Positions 25,489-34,047 of a DNA stretch of 64,000 bases are shown piece by piece (the stretch's first letter is position 1; each line of letters begins with the position of its first letter). The DNA is taken from contig NZ_JANHDK010000001.1 of the NCBI RefSeq assembly GCF_024494725.1, forward strand, positions 310,001-374,000. Direction: 5' to 3'. Under the pieces are notes generated by a model that saw only the letters and a list, made by a program, of their open reading frames with translations, was not told where the DNA came from and searched no databases. The stretch is from Haloplanus ruber (GTDB lineage Archaea > Halobacteriota > Halobacteria > Halobacteriales > Haloferacaceae). Position numbers and translations under genes: made by a program.

Positions 25489-27303
25489 TTACGCGTATCC
25501 CTGCTCGCGCGCCCGTTCGAGAGTGTCGTCCTCGACGAACACGACGATTTCGTCGTTCCACAGCCGGAAGTCGTGGCGGTGACGCGAATAGCCCGTGAGC
25601 TGTCGGCCGATATCGTCCTCGTCCCAGCTAGCCGCGATGACCACGGGCGGCGGGTCCGATCCGAGCGTCTTGTCGTCCGGGGGCGTGCTCGTCACCTCGG
25701 CGCCGTAGCGTTCGAGATACCAGGGCAGCGGCAGGCGCGTGTGCCAAGACGGGCCACCGGGGCGTGGCTGGGCGAGCGACCTTTCGTCCGCCACGTGAAA
25801 GCGCACGTCGCTCGGGTTGCCGGGGGCGTGCGTACCGACGAACAGCACGTCTGTGCCGTCGGTGACGCGGGCGACCCCGTGGACCAGCGCCAGCGTCTCC
25901 TTGAGGTCGTTTTCGGGCTGTGCCCACTGGATGACCGCGCCCGCCTCGTCGTCGTCGGTACTGTTCGTGTACGTCGCGTTGGCGGCGACGACACCGGCGA
26001 CGGCCCCACAGAGCAAGAGCGCCGCAAGCGCCACTGACGGCGTCCACGCGGCTCGGAGCGCCCGAACCGTGTCGTTCCCGCTCGCGTCCTCGTCGGCGCC
26101 ACGCGACCGATTGACCGCCGTCCGGACCCGTCGAGCGAGGGTGGCGACGCCCACCGCCGCGGGCACCGTCAGCGGGATCACGGCGTGGGCGGCGGCCCAC
26201 GGCGCCCGGATGTCGGTCGCGACGGGGTAACCGAGAACACTCACCGCGCCCCAGTAGGCCGCGAAGGCGACGAGCGCCCGCGATCCGGGCGTGTCGCCGC
26301 CGACGGCGCCGTAGCCGTCGGCGACGAACCCGACGACGGCGAACACGAGGACGAAGGGCGCACCGAACAGCAGGGTTTCGAGGTAATCGTAGAGGAACGG
26401 CAGGTAGTCGTGGTTCTGGTGGCTCCCGGAGACCCAGAGGTCGATAAAGGACTCCCACGACCCGACGGTTGCGCTCTCGACGACGCCGGGGAGGCGACTA
26501 GGTGCGGCGAACGCCTGCCACAGAGCCGGCCGAGGGGCATAGAAGAAGGCGACGACAGCGAAAAAGACGACGACGGCGGCGACGAGGTGGACGACCGCGA
26601 GGCCGAGGCCGCGACGGCCGGACCCACCCCAAGACGCCAGTCGGTAGGCGGCGGCCGTTCGCCACTCCGAGCGGACGACGTCGACGACCCACGCCCCGCC
26701 GCGGGCGCGCCGGTACAGGCGGTGATCGACCAGGAGGGCACCGGCGCCCAGAAAGCACAGGAGGTAGACGACGGCGTTCTCCTTGGTCGTGAACGCGAGG
26801 CCGAGGAGGGCGGCGGCGGGATAGAGGAGGCGGGCGTCGCCACGGTCGAGCGCGCGGACGAAGCAGGCGAGCGCCGCGAAGGCGAAGGCGCCGACGAGGA
26901 CGTCGTTGCGCATGAACCGGGAGTAGTAGACCAACAGCGGGTTGGCCGCGAGGACGAGTGCGAGTGCGATCACTTCGGCGTCGCGCAGTCGGTCGCGGAG
27001 GAGCCACGCCGAGAGGGGGAGAAGCCCGCCGACGACGGCGACGATCAGGCGGGCGCTGAAGTCGGTGGCGCCGAGGCCGGGAATCGAGAACACCCAGTTG
27101 TTGACGACGAAGAGAAACGGGCCGTGGACGATGGGGCGGTAGGCAAACTCCCCGGTCTCGTGATAGCGGAGGATCCAGTAGCCGACGCGACCCTCGTCCC
27201 AGTGGAAGATCCGGGCGCCGAGGGCGACGAACCTGGCGGCGAGCGCGAGAGCGGTGATGGTGAGCACCGCCCGGAGGGCACGGCGGCGACCGTCGAACGG
27301 CAT
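25489..27303 (-). CDS. Agl23-type membrane glycosyltransferase-like protein (TIGR03663)
   Basis: The 604-residue integral membrane protein has a GT-C/PMT-like architecture: helix 1, then the luminal loop RIFHWDEGRVGYW with the acidic pair D36-E37. YYSRFMRNDVLVG and TTKENAVVYLL lie in following loops, as in the TIGR03663 family called flippase-associated Agl23 in haloarchaea. The last 110 residues form a soluble extracytoplasmic domain. Start 27303 (MPFDGRRRAL) is taken; 100 codons upstream are the shadow of ribH. A glycosylation role rests on family knowledge, as no other agl gene is nearby. Confidence 0.85.
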   Translation of the reverse strand: MPFDGRRRALRAVLTITALALAARFVALGARIFHWDEGRVGYWILRYHETGEFAYRPIVHGPFLFVVNNWVFSIPGLGATDFSARLIVAVVGGLLPLSAWLLRDRLRDAEVIALALVLAANPLLVYYSRFMRNDVLVGAFAFAALACFVRALDRGDARLLYPAAALLGLAFTTKENAVVYLLCFLGAGALLVDHRLYRRARGGAWVVDVVRSEWRTAAAYRLASWGGSGRRGLGLAVVHLVAAVVVFFAVVAFFYAPRPALWQAFAAPSRLPGVVESATVGSWESFIDLWVSGSHQNHDYLPFLYDYLETLLFGAPFVLVFAVVGFVADGYGAVGGDTPGSRALVAFAAYWGAVSVLGYPVATDIRAPWAAAHAVIPLTVPAAVGVATLARRVRTAVNRSRGADEDASGNDTVRALRAAWTPSVALAALLLCGAVAGVVAANATYTNSTDDDEAGAVIQWAQPENDLKETLALVHGVARVTDGTDVLFVGTHAPGNPSDVRFHVADERSLAQPRPGGPSWHTRLPLPWYLERYGAEVTSTPPDDKTLGSDPPPVVIAASWDEDDIGRQLTGYSRHRHDFRLWNDEIVVFVEDDTLERAREQGYA

Positions 27304-27394
27304 CGCTAACCCCTGTCGCCTCGCCGGTAACAACTCTTTCCCTTGACGACGCGGGACGACAAGGACTTTGCCACCCCGCCCCGACGCGGCGCAT

Positions 27395-27799
27395 ATGATC
27401 AGGCTGGGACTGGTGGTGGCGCAGTTCAATGCGTCGGTCACCGAGCCGATGGCGGAGGAAGCGCGGGCGGCGGCCGCCGAGGCGGACGCCGAGGTGGTCG
27501 AGGCCGTCGACGTGCCGGGAACGTACGACGCGCCGCTCGCGGCCGACCGGTTGGCGCGCCGCGACGACGTCGACGCCGTGGCCGTCGTCGGCGCCATCGT
27601 CACCGGCGATACGGATCACGATCAGGTAATCGGCGACGCGACGGCGCGGGCGCTGACGCGTGTGAGCCTCGACCGCGATACGCCCGTCACGTTCGGGGTG
27701 AGCGGCCCGGGGATGAGCGGCGCCGAGGCCCGCGAGCGCGTCGAGAAGGGAGCGGAAGCGGTAAACGCGGCCGTCGAGATGGTACACACGCTACCATGA
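27395..27799 (+). CDS. ribH: 6,7-dimethyl-8-ribityllumazine synthase
   Basis: The 134-residue lumazine synthase begins MIRLGLVVAQFNASVTEPM, containing the substrate-binding aromatic (F in AQFN). VPGTYDAPLAA and VVGAIVTGDTDHDQVIGDATARAL follow, where the His in TDHDQV is the likely catalytic residue. It makes the riboflavin precursor. Start 27395 is taken over 27368. Its stop overlaps the aminotransferase start by 4 bases, although the two functions are not obviously related. Divergent from agl23. Confidence 0.95.
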   Translation: MIRLGLVVAQFNASVTEPMAEEARAAAAEADAEVVEAVDVPGTYDAPLAADRLARRDDVDAVAVVGAIVTGDTDHDQVIGDATARALTRVSLDRDTPVTFGVSGPGMSGAEARERVEKGAEAVNAAVEMVHTLP

Positions 27800-28947
27800 C
27801 CGACTTCGACTTCGCGTCGCGGGTCGCACGCGTTGAGCCGAGCGCGACCCTCGCGATCAGCAACCTCGCGAACGAACTCGAGGCCGAGGGGATCGACGTC
27901 GTCGACCTCTCGGTTGGCGAACCCGACTTCGACACGCCGGACAACATCAAGCAGGCCGCCGAGGACTCCCTCGCCGCCGGCGACACGGGCTATACCTCCT
28001 CGAACGGCATCCCCGAACTCCGGACGGCAATCGCCGAGAAACTGCAGGCCGACGGCGTCGACTGCGGCGCGGAGAACGTGGTCGTCACCCCGGGCGGCAA
28101 GCAGGCGCTCTACGAAATCTTCCACACCTTGATCGACGCGGGCGACGAGGTGGTCCTCCTCGACCCCGCGTGGGTGTCCTACGAGGCGCAGGCGCGGATG
28201 GCCGGTGCCGACCTCTCGCGGGTCGACCTCTCGCCGTACGGCTTCCAGCTCGAACCCGCGCTCGACGACCTCGCCGCGACGATTACCGACGACACCGAAC
28301 TACTGGTCGTCAACTCGCCGTCGAACCCGACGGGCGCCGTCTACTCCGACGCCGCGCTCGAAGGCGTCCGTGACCTCGCGGTCGATCACGACGTGACCGT
28401 CATCTCCGACGAGATGTACGACGAGATCACGTACGGCGTCGAGCAGACCAGCCTCGGCTCGCTGGACGGGATGGGCGAGCACACCATCACCGTCAACGGC
28501 TTCTCGAAGGCCTACGCGATGACGGGCTGGCGGCTCGGCTACTTCTGTGCGCCCGAGTCGTTCGTCTCGCAGGCCGGCAAGATTCAGTCGCACTCGGTGT
28601 CGTGTGCGGTCAACTTCGTCCAGCACGCGGGGGTCGAGGCGCTGCGCAACACGGACGACACCGTCGACGAGATGCGCGAGGCCTTCCGCGAGCGCCGCGA
28701 CATGCTCGCCGACCTCTTTGCCGACCACGGCGTCGACGTCCCCGTCGGCGACGGCGCCTTCTATATGATGCTCCCGGTCGACGAAGACGACCAGGCCTGG
28801 TGTGAGGGCGCCATCGAGGACGCCCACGTCGCCACGGTGCCCGGAAGCGCGTTCGGTACGCCTGGCTACGCCCGCCTCTCCTACGCCGCGAGTCAGGAAC
28901 GACTTCAGGAGGGCGTCGAACGGTTGGCCGAACACGGCTACATCTAG
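27796..28947 (+). CDS. PLP-dependent class I aminotransferase (aspartate aminotransferase-like)
   Basis: The 383-residue fold-type I enzyme has the PLP Lys at K238 in NGFSKAYAMTGWRLGY, SNPTG at 176-180, and ISDEMYDE with the PLP-ring Asp. The N-terminal SVGEPDFDTP and the substrate Arg in YARLSYA fit the AspC/alpha-transaminase group. Candidate substrates are aspartate, aromatic amino acids or, speculatively, the N-succinyl-2-amino-6-ketopimelate step missing from the dap operon. Translation is coupled to ribH. Confidence 0.92.
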   Translation: MTDFDFASRVARVEPSATLAISNLANELEAEGIDVVDLSVGEPDFDTPDNIKQAAEDSLAAGDTGYTSSNGIPELRTAIAEKLQADGVDCGAENVVVTPGGKQALYEIFHTLIDAGDEVVLLDPAWVSYEAQARMAGADLSRVDLSPYGFQLEPALDDLAATITDDTELLVVNSPSNPTGAVYSDAALEGVRDLAVDHDVTVISDEMYDEITYGVEQTSLGSLDGMGEHTITVNGFSKAYAMTGWRLGYFCAPESFVSQAGKIQSHSVSCAVNFVQHAGVEALRNTDDTVDEMREAFRERRDMLADLFADHGVDVPVGDGAFYMMLPVDEDDQAWCEGAIEDAHVATVPGSAFGTPGYARLSYAASQERLQEGVERLAEHGYI

Positions 28948-29018
28948 CTCGACAGTCGGCAGGCGCACGCGACCGGTCGGCGAAGCAACTAATATTCCGT
29001 CGCCGAAGTGTCATATGG

Positions 29019-30839
29019 ATGTCCGACACGTGCGTGCACAAATTCGACGTCCCCGATCCGGCGGCATACGCGGAACGGATCGACGGCGACGCCGAGTCTG
29101 AGGGGTGGATCCTCACACCGGACGAACCCGGCGTCAAAGCCGCCGACGCGGACAGGGACGTGGAATACGTCTGGACCTGTCCCCACCCCAAGTTAGGTGA
29201 CGGCGTGAAGACCTGCGTGTTTCACACCCAGTCGGCACAGCAGCGATCAGACGTGGACGTCGCCCAGCGGTTCGCCGACCGACTCGACGCCGCCAGTGAG
29301 CACGAGACGCCGGAGCAACGGCGGCGACACCTGCAGTTCATCGATGCGACCTTCACGGACTTCGACCTCCGAGGAGCGGTCATCGGTGGCGACCTGCGCG
29401 AGTACATCGACTTCCGCCACGCGACGATTCGGAACCTCGACTGGCGACGGGCGGAAGTGACACAGCGTGTCAAGTTCGCACAGACCACCTTCGAACTGGA
29501 CGAACCGTACCCATCCGGCGACGAGTACGACTTCGACGACCACCCGTCGGTCGGGTTCAAGCAGACGGACTTTCGGTACGACGTGGACCTCCGCGGGGCG
29601 ACGTTCGACGCCCCTGTCCGCTTCCACGACGCACACTTCGAGCGTTGGCTCGGGTTCAAATACAGCGAATGTACGGAGCCGGTCGACTTCCAGATGGCCC
29701 AGTTCGACGGACTGATGACGATAGTGGGGCGGACGTTCGACGCGAAGATTCGCGCGAACGCGACGACCTTCGAGAACTACGTCGAGGCCGACGGCGCTAC
29801 CTTCCACGCCCCGGTGATCTTCGACACGGCCCGGTTTCATGACGACGTCAGCGCCGAGGACGCGGCGTTTCTCGACGGCGCGAGGTTCGTCGAGGCGACG
29901 TTCGACAGGTCACTACGGCTGACAGACGCCACGCTGGAGGGGAAGTTCCGACTGTCGAACCTCGACGTCGGGCGGACGCTCGACGCACGCGTCGCCGACT
30001 TCGACGGTGAGCTACTGATTACGGATGGACGCGTGCACCACTGTCGGGTGGCGCCGACCGGAGGAACGGGACTGGTGAGCCTCCAGGACACCACCGTCGA
30101 GGAAGGTGCCTTCGATCAGCCGACCGAGGGGACCGTGACCTACGACTTCGCGTTCGGGACGCTCGGGGCCGTGACGCTGTCGACGCCGGACGACACCGAT
30201 CCCAACGGTCGCTGTCGGTTCCTGCGGACGACCTTCGACGGGTTCGACTTCAACGACGCCGACGACCTCGAACTGTCTGACACGGCGTTCGAAATCTACG
30301 AGTTGTCGCCGGACGCACGGGAACACCTCCACGGGGACGACTCCGACCACGACCCGTCGGACCTGTGGGCGACGTACCTCTACGCGAAAAACACCGCCAC
30401 ACGGGTCGGGGACAACGCGGCCGCCGCCGAGTTCTTCAAACGCGAGATGAGACACCGGGCAGCCGCCCACGCAGACCGAGCGAAGAACGCGGACCAATTT
30501 ACGGACTGGTTCCCCGCGCGGAGCAGATACGTCCGTAACCGGCTGCTCGGGGTGCTGGCGGGGTACGGTGAGGAGCCGTTTACCGTCGTCCTCTGGTCGT
30601 TTGTGGTAATCCTCCTGTTCGTCGTTCCGTTCTCCGTACTGCTCGGTGTTCCGACCGATCTCACCACTTTCGGTTTGTATCTCGCCATCAGTTTCCAGAG
30701 TTTCGTCACCTTCCTGCTGGGGAGCGCACCGGGCGGCCCGTCCGTGCCGACGCAGTTGGTCGGCGCCTTCGAGGGACTGCTCGGCGCCTTTTTGATTGCG
30801 CTGTTCGTGTTCACGCTGACCAGACGCATCCGTCGATGA
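29019..30839 (+). CDS. Pentapeptide-repeat protein with C-terminal channel-like membrane pair
   Basis: The 606-residue protein opens with a Cys/His knuckle region (WTCPHP, then CVFH). A long array of imperfect pentapeptide repeats (A[DT]F-type units such as FIDATF, DLRGAV, FDTARF, VEATF, LTDATL) follows over about residues 105-440. Residues about 523-544 and 579-602 are hydrophobic helices around a pore-helix-like stretch, YLAISFQSFVTF. The layout matches two-helix potassium channels, but the filter position reads LLGSAPGG where TxGYG is expected. It may be a non-selective pore or a membrane anchor. A TATA-like AATATT lies upstream at about 28991. Confidence 0.82.
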   Translation: MSDTCVHKFDVPDPAAYAERIDGDAESEGWILTPDEPGVKAADADRDVEYVWTCPHPKLGDGVKTCVFHTQSAQQRSDVDVAQRFADRLDAASEHETPEQRRRHLQFIDATFTDFDLRGAVIGGDLREYIDFRHATIRNLDWRRAEVTQRVKFAQTTFELDEPYPSGDEYDFDDHPSVGFKQTDFRYDVDLRGATFDAPVRFHDAHFERWLGFKYSECTEPVDFQMAQFDGLMTIVGRTFDAKIRANATTFENYVEADGATFHAPVIFDTARFHDDVSAEDAAFLDGARFVEATFDRSLRLTDATLEGKFRLSNLDVGRTLDARVADFDGELLITDGRVHHCRVAPTGGTGLVSLQDTTVEEGAFDQPTEGTVTYDFAFGTLGAVTLSTPDDTDPNGRCRFLRTTFDGFDFNDADDLELSDTAFEIYELSPDAREHLHGDDSDHDPSDLWATYLYAKNTATRVGDNAAAAEFFKREMRHRAAAHADRAKNADQFTDWFPARSRYVRNRLLGVLAGYGEEPFTVVLWSFVVILLFVVPFSVLLGVPTDLTTFGLYLAISFQSFVTFLLGSAPGGPSVPTQLVGAFEGLLGAFLIALFVFTLTRRIRR

Positions 30840-30922
30840 GGGTGGCCACCCGTGTTCCGGGCGAGCGCCCTCGGTGGGATGTCCGGGAAGGATACGTCGT
30901 CGGGAGTTCGCTCGAAGCGTGG

Positions 30923-30928
30923 GTTTAG
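30923..30928 (+). promoter_or_regulatory. TATA-like box of the helicase gene
   Basis: GTTTAG is centred about 30 bases upstream of the ATG at 30955, giving leaderless spacing. The alternative ATG at 30934 would lie before the predicted transcription start, so this box favours 30955. Confidence 0.4.
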
Positions 30929-30954
30929 GTGCGATGGCGACCGAGGACTACCCG

Positions 30955-32853
30955 ATGCGCGTTCGGGACCTCCCCCTGTCGGCGGCGACAGTCGAACACT
31001 TCGAGTCGCAGGGGATCGACGAACTCTACCCCCCGCAGGTCGCGGCCGTCGAGGCGGGCGTCACCGAGGGCGAACGCCTCGTCGCGGCGGTACCCACCGC
31101 GAGCGGCAAGACCTTCGTCGCCTCGCTGGCGATGCTGACCGCGGACGGTCCCGGCCTCTATATCGTCCCGCTTCGGGCGCTCGCCCGCGAAAAGTACGAG
31201 ACCTTTTCGCAACTGCCGGGCGTGAGCGTCGGTATCTCCACCGGCGACTTCGACGAAGCCGCCGAGAGCCTCGGCGAGAACGACATCGTCGTCGCCACGA
31301 GCGAGAAGGTGGATTCGGCCATCCGCAACGGCGCCGACTGGATTTCCGACCTCGCCTGCGTCGTCGTCGACGAGGTTCACCTCGTCGGGAGCGAGGGGCG
31401 CGGCCCCACGCTGGAGGTGACTCTCGCCACCCTCCAGCGGCGGGCGCCAGGGGTCTGTATCGTCGCGCTCTCAGCGACGGTGGCCAATCCCGACGAACTC
31501 GCCGGGTGGTTGGATGCCTCGCTCGTCGAATCGGCGTGGCGGCCAGTCGACCTCCGCACCGGCGTCTACGCCGAGGGAGCGGCGACGTTCGACGACGGAA
31601 CCGACCTGTCGGTGTCGGTCGCGGGCGACACCGACGACGCCACGGACGCCACCGACGCCCTCGTCACGGGGGCCGTCGACGACGGTGGACAGGCGCTCGC
31701 GTTCGTTCGCTCGCGCCGCGAGGCCGAGACGCTCGCCGAGCGCCTCGCCGGGTCGGGGCTGGGGAGCGCCCCCGACGTGGCCGCGGAGATTCGCGGCCTC
31801 GACGGCACCGAAACCGGGCGCCGCCTCGCCGACTGTGTCGCCGACGGCGTCGCCTTTCACCACGCGGGGCTGCGAAGCACCCACCGGATCGCCGTCGAGC
31901 GGGCCTTCCGCGACCGGGATCTGCGGGTTATCTGTGCGACGCCGACGCTCGCGGCGGGCGTGAACGTCCCCGCGCGGCGGGTGGTGGTCCGGGATCAGAA
32001 GCGCTACACCGGGTCGGGAACCGAGTGGCTCCCGACGCTCGAAGTTCATCAGATGTGTGGGCGAGCGGGTCGTCCCCACCTCGATCCCTACGGCGAGGCG
32101 GTGCTGGTGGGTGACGCGTCCACCCGCGACGAACTGTGGGAGCGGTACGTCGACGCCGATCCGGAACGGGTGGAATCACAGTTGGCCGATCCGAACGCGC
32201 TCCGGACGCACGTCCTCTCGGTCGTCGCCGCCGAGTTCGCGGCGTCGCGCGAGGGGGTTCTCGACGTGCTCGATGCGACCTTCTACGCCCACGGCACGCC
32301 GACACGGGAACTGGGAAGCGTCGTCGACACGGCGGTCGCCGACCTCGTGGAGATGGGGATGATCGCCGATGGGTCGTCGCTGTCGGCGACCGAACTCGGC
32401 GACCGCGTCTCGAAGCAGTACGTCACGCCCGAGACGGGCGCCCGAGTCGTCGACGGCCTGCGGACGGCGGCGGGGATGGCGTCCCCGACGGCGCTGACGG
32501 CGCTCGAAATCGTCTGTGACACGCCGGACATGCAGGACACCTACCTCGGGAACCGCGAGCGGGCGGACATGTACGACTTCGTGCGGCGCCACGCCGACGA
32601 GTTCACCACCGGCATGAACGAGGCCGCGGACTTCGAGGGCTGGCTCACGGCCGTGAAGACGGCGCGGGTCCTCCACGAGTGGACCGAGGGCGCGAGCGCG
32701 GCCGACTTGGTCGAGCGGTTCCGCATCGGCCCCGGCGACTTGGAGTCACGGATCGAACGCGCCGCCTGGCTGCTCGGCGCCGCCGACGCCATCGCCGGGA
32801 CGGTAGACGCCGACGCCGACCTTCCCATTCGCGACCTGCGGGCGCGGCTCTGA
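30955..32853 (+). CDS. Hel308-type superfamily 2 DNA helicase
   Basis: The 632-residue ski2-like helicase has a Q-motif-like LYPPQVAAVEAG, Walker A PTASGKT, motif II DEVH, motif III SAT, and motif VI QMCGRAGRP. A winged helix follows (SATELGDRVSKQYV) and then the ratchet-helix region. The layout is that of Hel308, a 3'-5' helicase for stalled forks. Full Hel308 proteins often have a further C-terminal helix-loop-helix; this one ends soon after the ratchet (GPGDLESRIERAAWLLG), so it may be a short paralogue. Start 30955 is chosen from the promoter box; 30934 is an alternative. Confidence 0.9.
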   Translation: MRVRDLPLSAATVEHFESQGIDELYPPQVAAVEAGVTEGERLVAAVPTASGKTFVASLAMLTADGPGLYIVPLRALAREKYETFSQLPGVSVGISTGDFDEAAESLGENDIVVATSEKVDSAIRNGADWISDLACVVVDEVHLVGSEGRGPTLEVTLATLQRRAPGVCIVALSATVANPDELAGWLDASLVESAWRPVDLRTGVYAEGAATFDDGTDLSVSVAGDTDDATDATDALVTGAVDDGGQALAFVRSRREAETLAERLAGSGLGSAPDVAAEIRGLDGTETGRRLADCVADGVAFHHAGLRSTHRIAVERAFRDRDLRVICATPTLAAGVNVPARRVVVRDQKRYTGSGTEWLPTLEVHQMCGRAGRPHLDPYGEAVLVGDASTRDELWERYVDADPERVESQLADPNALRTHVLSVVAAEFAASREGVLDVLDATFYAHGTPTRELGSVVDTAVADLVEMGMIADGSSLSATELGDRVSKQYVTPETGARVVDGLRTAAGMASPTALTALEIVCDTPDMQDTYLGNRERADMYDFVRRHADEFTTGMNEAADFEGWLTAVKTARVLHEWTEGASAADLVERFRIGPGDLESRIERAAWLLGAADAIAGTVDADADLPIRDLRARL

Positions 32854-32869
32854 GGGCGGCACGCCCGCT

Positions 32870-33775
32870 TCAGGACGACCCGAGGATTCGCCGTCGGTAC
32901 CGGTAGAGCAGTCCCCCCACGACGGCAAACGGGGAGAGGAAGACAAACAGGTACGGTGCGGCGTAGGCGCCGGCGACGACGACGGCCCGGAGGGCGACGC
33001 CGACACCCTCGACGGATTCGAGAAAGGCGGCGACGACCGGCGTGTCGTACCACTGGTCGGGCGCCGGGCGGTCGGGACGGGGTTCCGTGAGTTCGACCGT
33101 GACCGTCGAGTAGGCGACCTGGCGCTGGATGTTCTGTAACTCGGCTTCCGTGCGCTCGATTTCGGTCTGGACCTCCGAGAGGCGGCGTTCGACCGCGAGG
33201 ACATCCTCGGTGTCGTTGGCCTGCTGGTAGAGGGTTCGCAGTCGCTCGCGCTCGGCCCGGAGGTTTTCCAGGCGCGCCTCCAGGTCGACCACCTGCTCGG
33301 TCACATCCTGGGTTGCGGTCCGGGAGGCCCGAACCTCGCCCTCGCGCTCGATGGCGTCCATCGTCGTTGAGAAGTTCTCCGCGGGGACTCGCAGGACGAC
33401 CCGGCCCTCGGTCCAGGCGGCGGCGCCGCTCTCGTGGACCTGGTGGGTCGACTCGCCGACGTAGCCGCCCTGTGACGCCACGAGCGCGGTCAGATTCGAC
33501 CGACTCCGTTCGTAGTTGTCGACACGCAACTCGACGGTTCCGGTGCGGATGATCGACCGATCCGTCCGCGCGGGGGCGGCGTCGTCGGTGCGCTCACCTC
33601 TGTCGCCGTCGCCACTGGCCGCGGCGCCGCTGGCCCGTTCCTCGGCCATCGACGCCTGTGTGAGGCCGCTGTCACCCCCGCCCCCAGCGTCCGTGCCCCC
33701 GCCCGCCCCACTACAGCCCGCAAGGAGGACCAGTGCCACGAGCAACACGGTGATCGCTTCGCTTCGTCGTGTCAT
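32870..33775 (-). CDS. DUF4349-family lipoprotein
   Basis: The 301-residue protein begins with a lipoprotein-type signal (helix then LLAGC). A low-complexity Gly/Ala/Asp linker follows, then a DUF4349 domain with RTGTVELRVDNYERS and GGYVGEST. RVPAENFSTTMDAI precedes a long coiled coil (about 175-225, ARLENLRAERERLR to VERRLSEVQTEIERTEAEL). It ends with a membrane helix and basic tail. It is thus anchored at both ends with an external coiled coil. Start 33775 (MTRRSEAI) is preferred to 33802. It is convergent with the helicase; function is unknown. Confidence 0.9.
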   Translation of the reverse strand: MTRRSEAITVLLVALVLLAGCSGAGGGTDAGGGGDSGLTQASMAEERASGAAASGDGDRGERTDDAAPARTDRSIIRTGTVELRVDNYERSRSNLTALVASQGGYVGESTHQVHESGAAAWTEGRVVLRVPAENFSTTMDAIEREGEVRASRTATQDVTEQVVDLEARLENLRAERERLRTLYQQANDTEDVLAVERRLSEVQTEIERTEAELQNIQRQVAYSTVTVELTEPRPDRPAPDQWYDTPVVAAFLESVEGVGVALRAVVVAGAYAAPYLFVFLSPFAVVGGLLYRYRRRILGSS

Positions 33776-33890
33776 GAGACGTCGTACTCGGCGCCACCCC
33801 AAAGCCTCTCTCTAGACACAAATAGCCGTTTCACACTCGGGTCCCCTCGACTATAGTCCACACGGCAACACTCTGGGGCGAAACCGATAC

Positions 33891-33908
33891 TATATACGAT
33901 ATTTTTAT
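33891..33908 (+). promoter_or_regulatory. Strong A/T-rich promoter upstream of the 37-residue ORF
   Basis: The stretch TATATACGATATTTTTAT is the most A/T-rich run near here. If the box is ATTTTTAT (33901-33908), transcription starts near 33931, 3 bases before the ATG of a 37-residue ORF. If it is TATATA (33891-33896), the leader is about 16 bases. Either way the first start codon on the mRNA belongs to the small ORF, not to the 34044 gene. Confidence 0.6.
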
Positions 33909-33933
33909 CCTGACACAACGACGTAGGTCGAAC

Positions 33934-34047
33934 ATGATTAGCGAGGACACGCCCTGTCCGCGTTGGCGGCGGGCGTCGGGCACGGAGGGACCGTCCGCGG
34001 GTGCGGCGGTGATGCGGCGCCGACGGACGGCCGGTGACCGTCGATGA
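33934..34047 (+). CDS. Possible 37-residue leader peptide coupled to the next gene
   Basis: An ORF of 37 codons, starting MISEDTPCPRWRRAS and ending RRRRTAGDRR, begins just downstream of a strong promoter box at leaderless distance. Its TGA overlaps the ATG of the following gene (ATGA at 34044-34047). The peptide is Arg-rich and not like a folded domain. It could be a leader that couples or attenuates translation of the downstream gene, or a small protein in its own right. The downstream gene has no ribosome-binding site, so reinitiation is plausible. Confidence 0.45.
   Translation: MISEDTPCPRWRRASGTEGPSAGAAVMRRRRTAGDRR

Noticed and set aside
24048-25598. 516-codon plus-strand frame opposite folCP
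   Set aside because: Shadow frame; composition is Arg/Gly-rich without any motif, while folCP on the other strand is complete.
26185-27309. 374-codon plus-strand frame opposite agl23
   Set aside because: Antisense to a membrane protein; Glu/Arg/Gly-rich with no domain.
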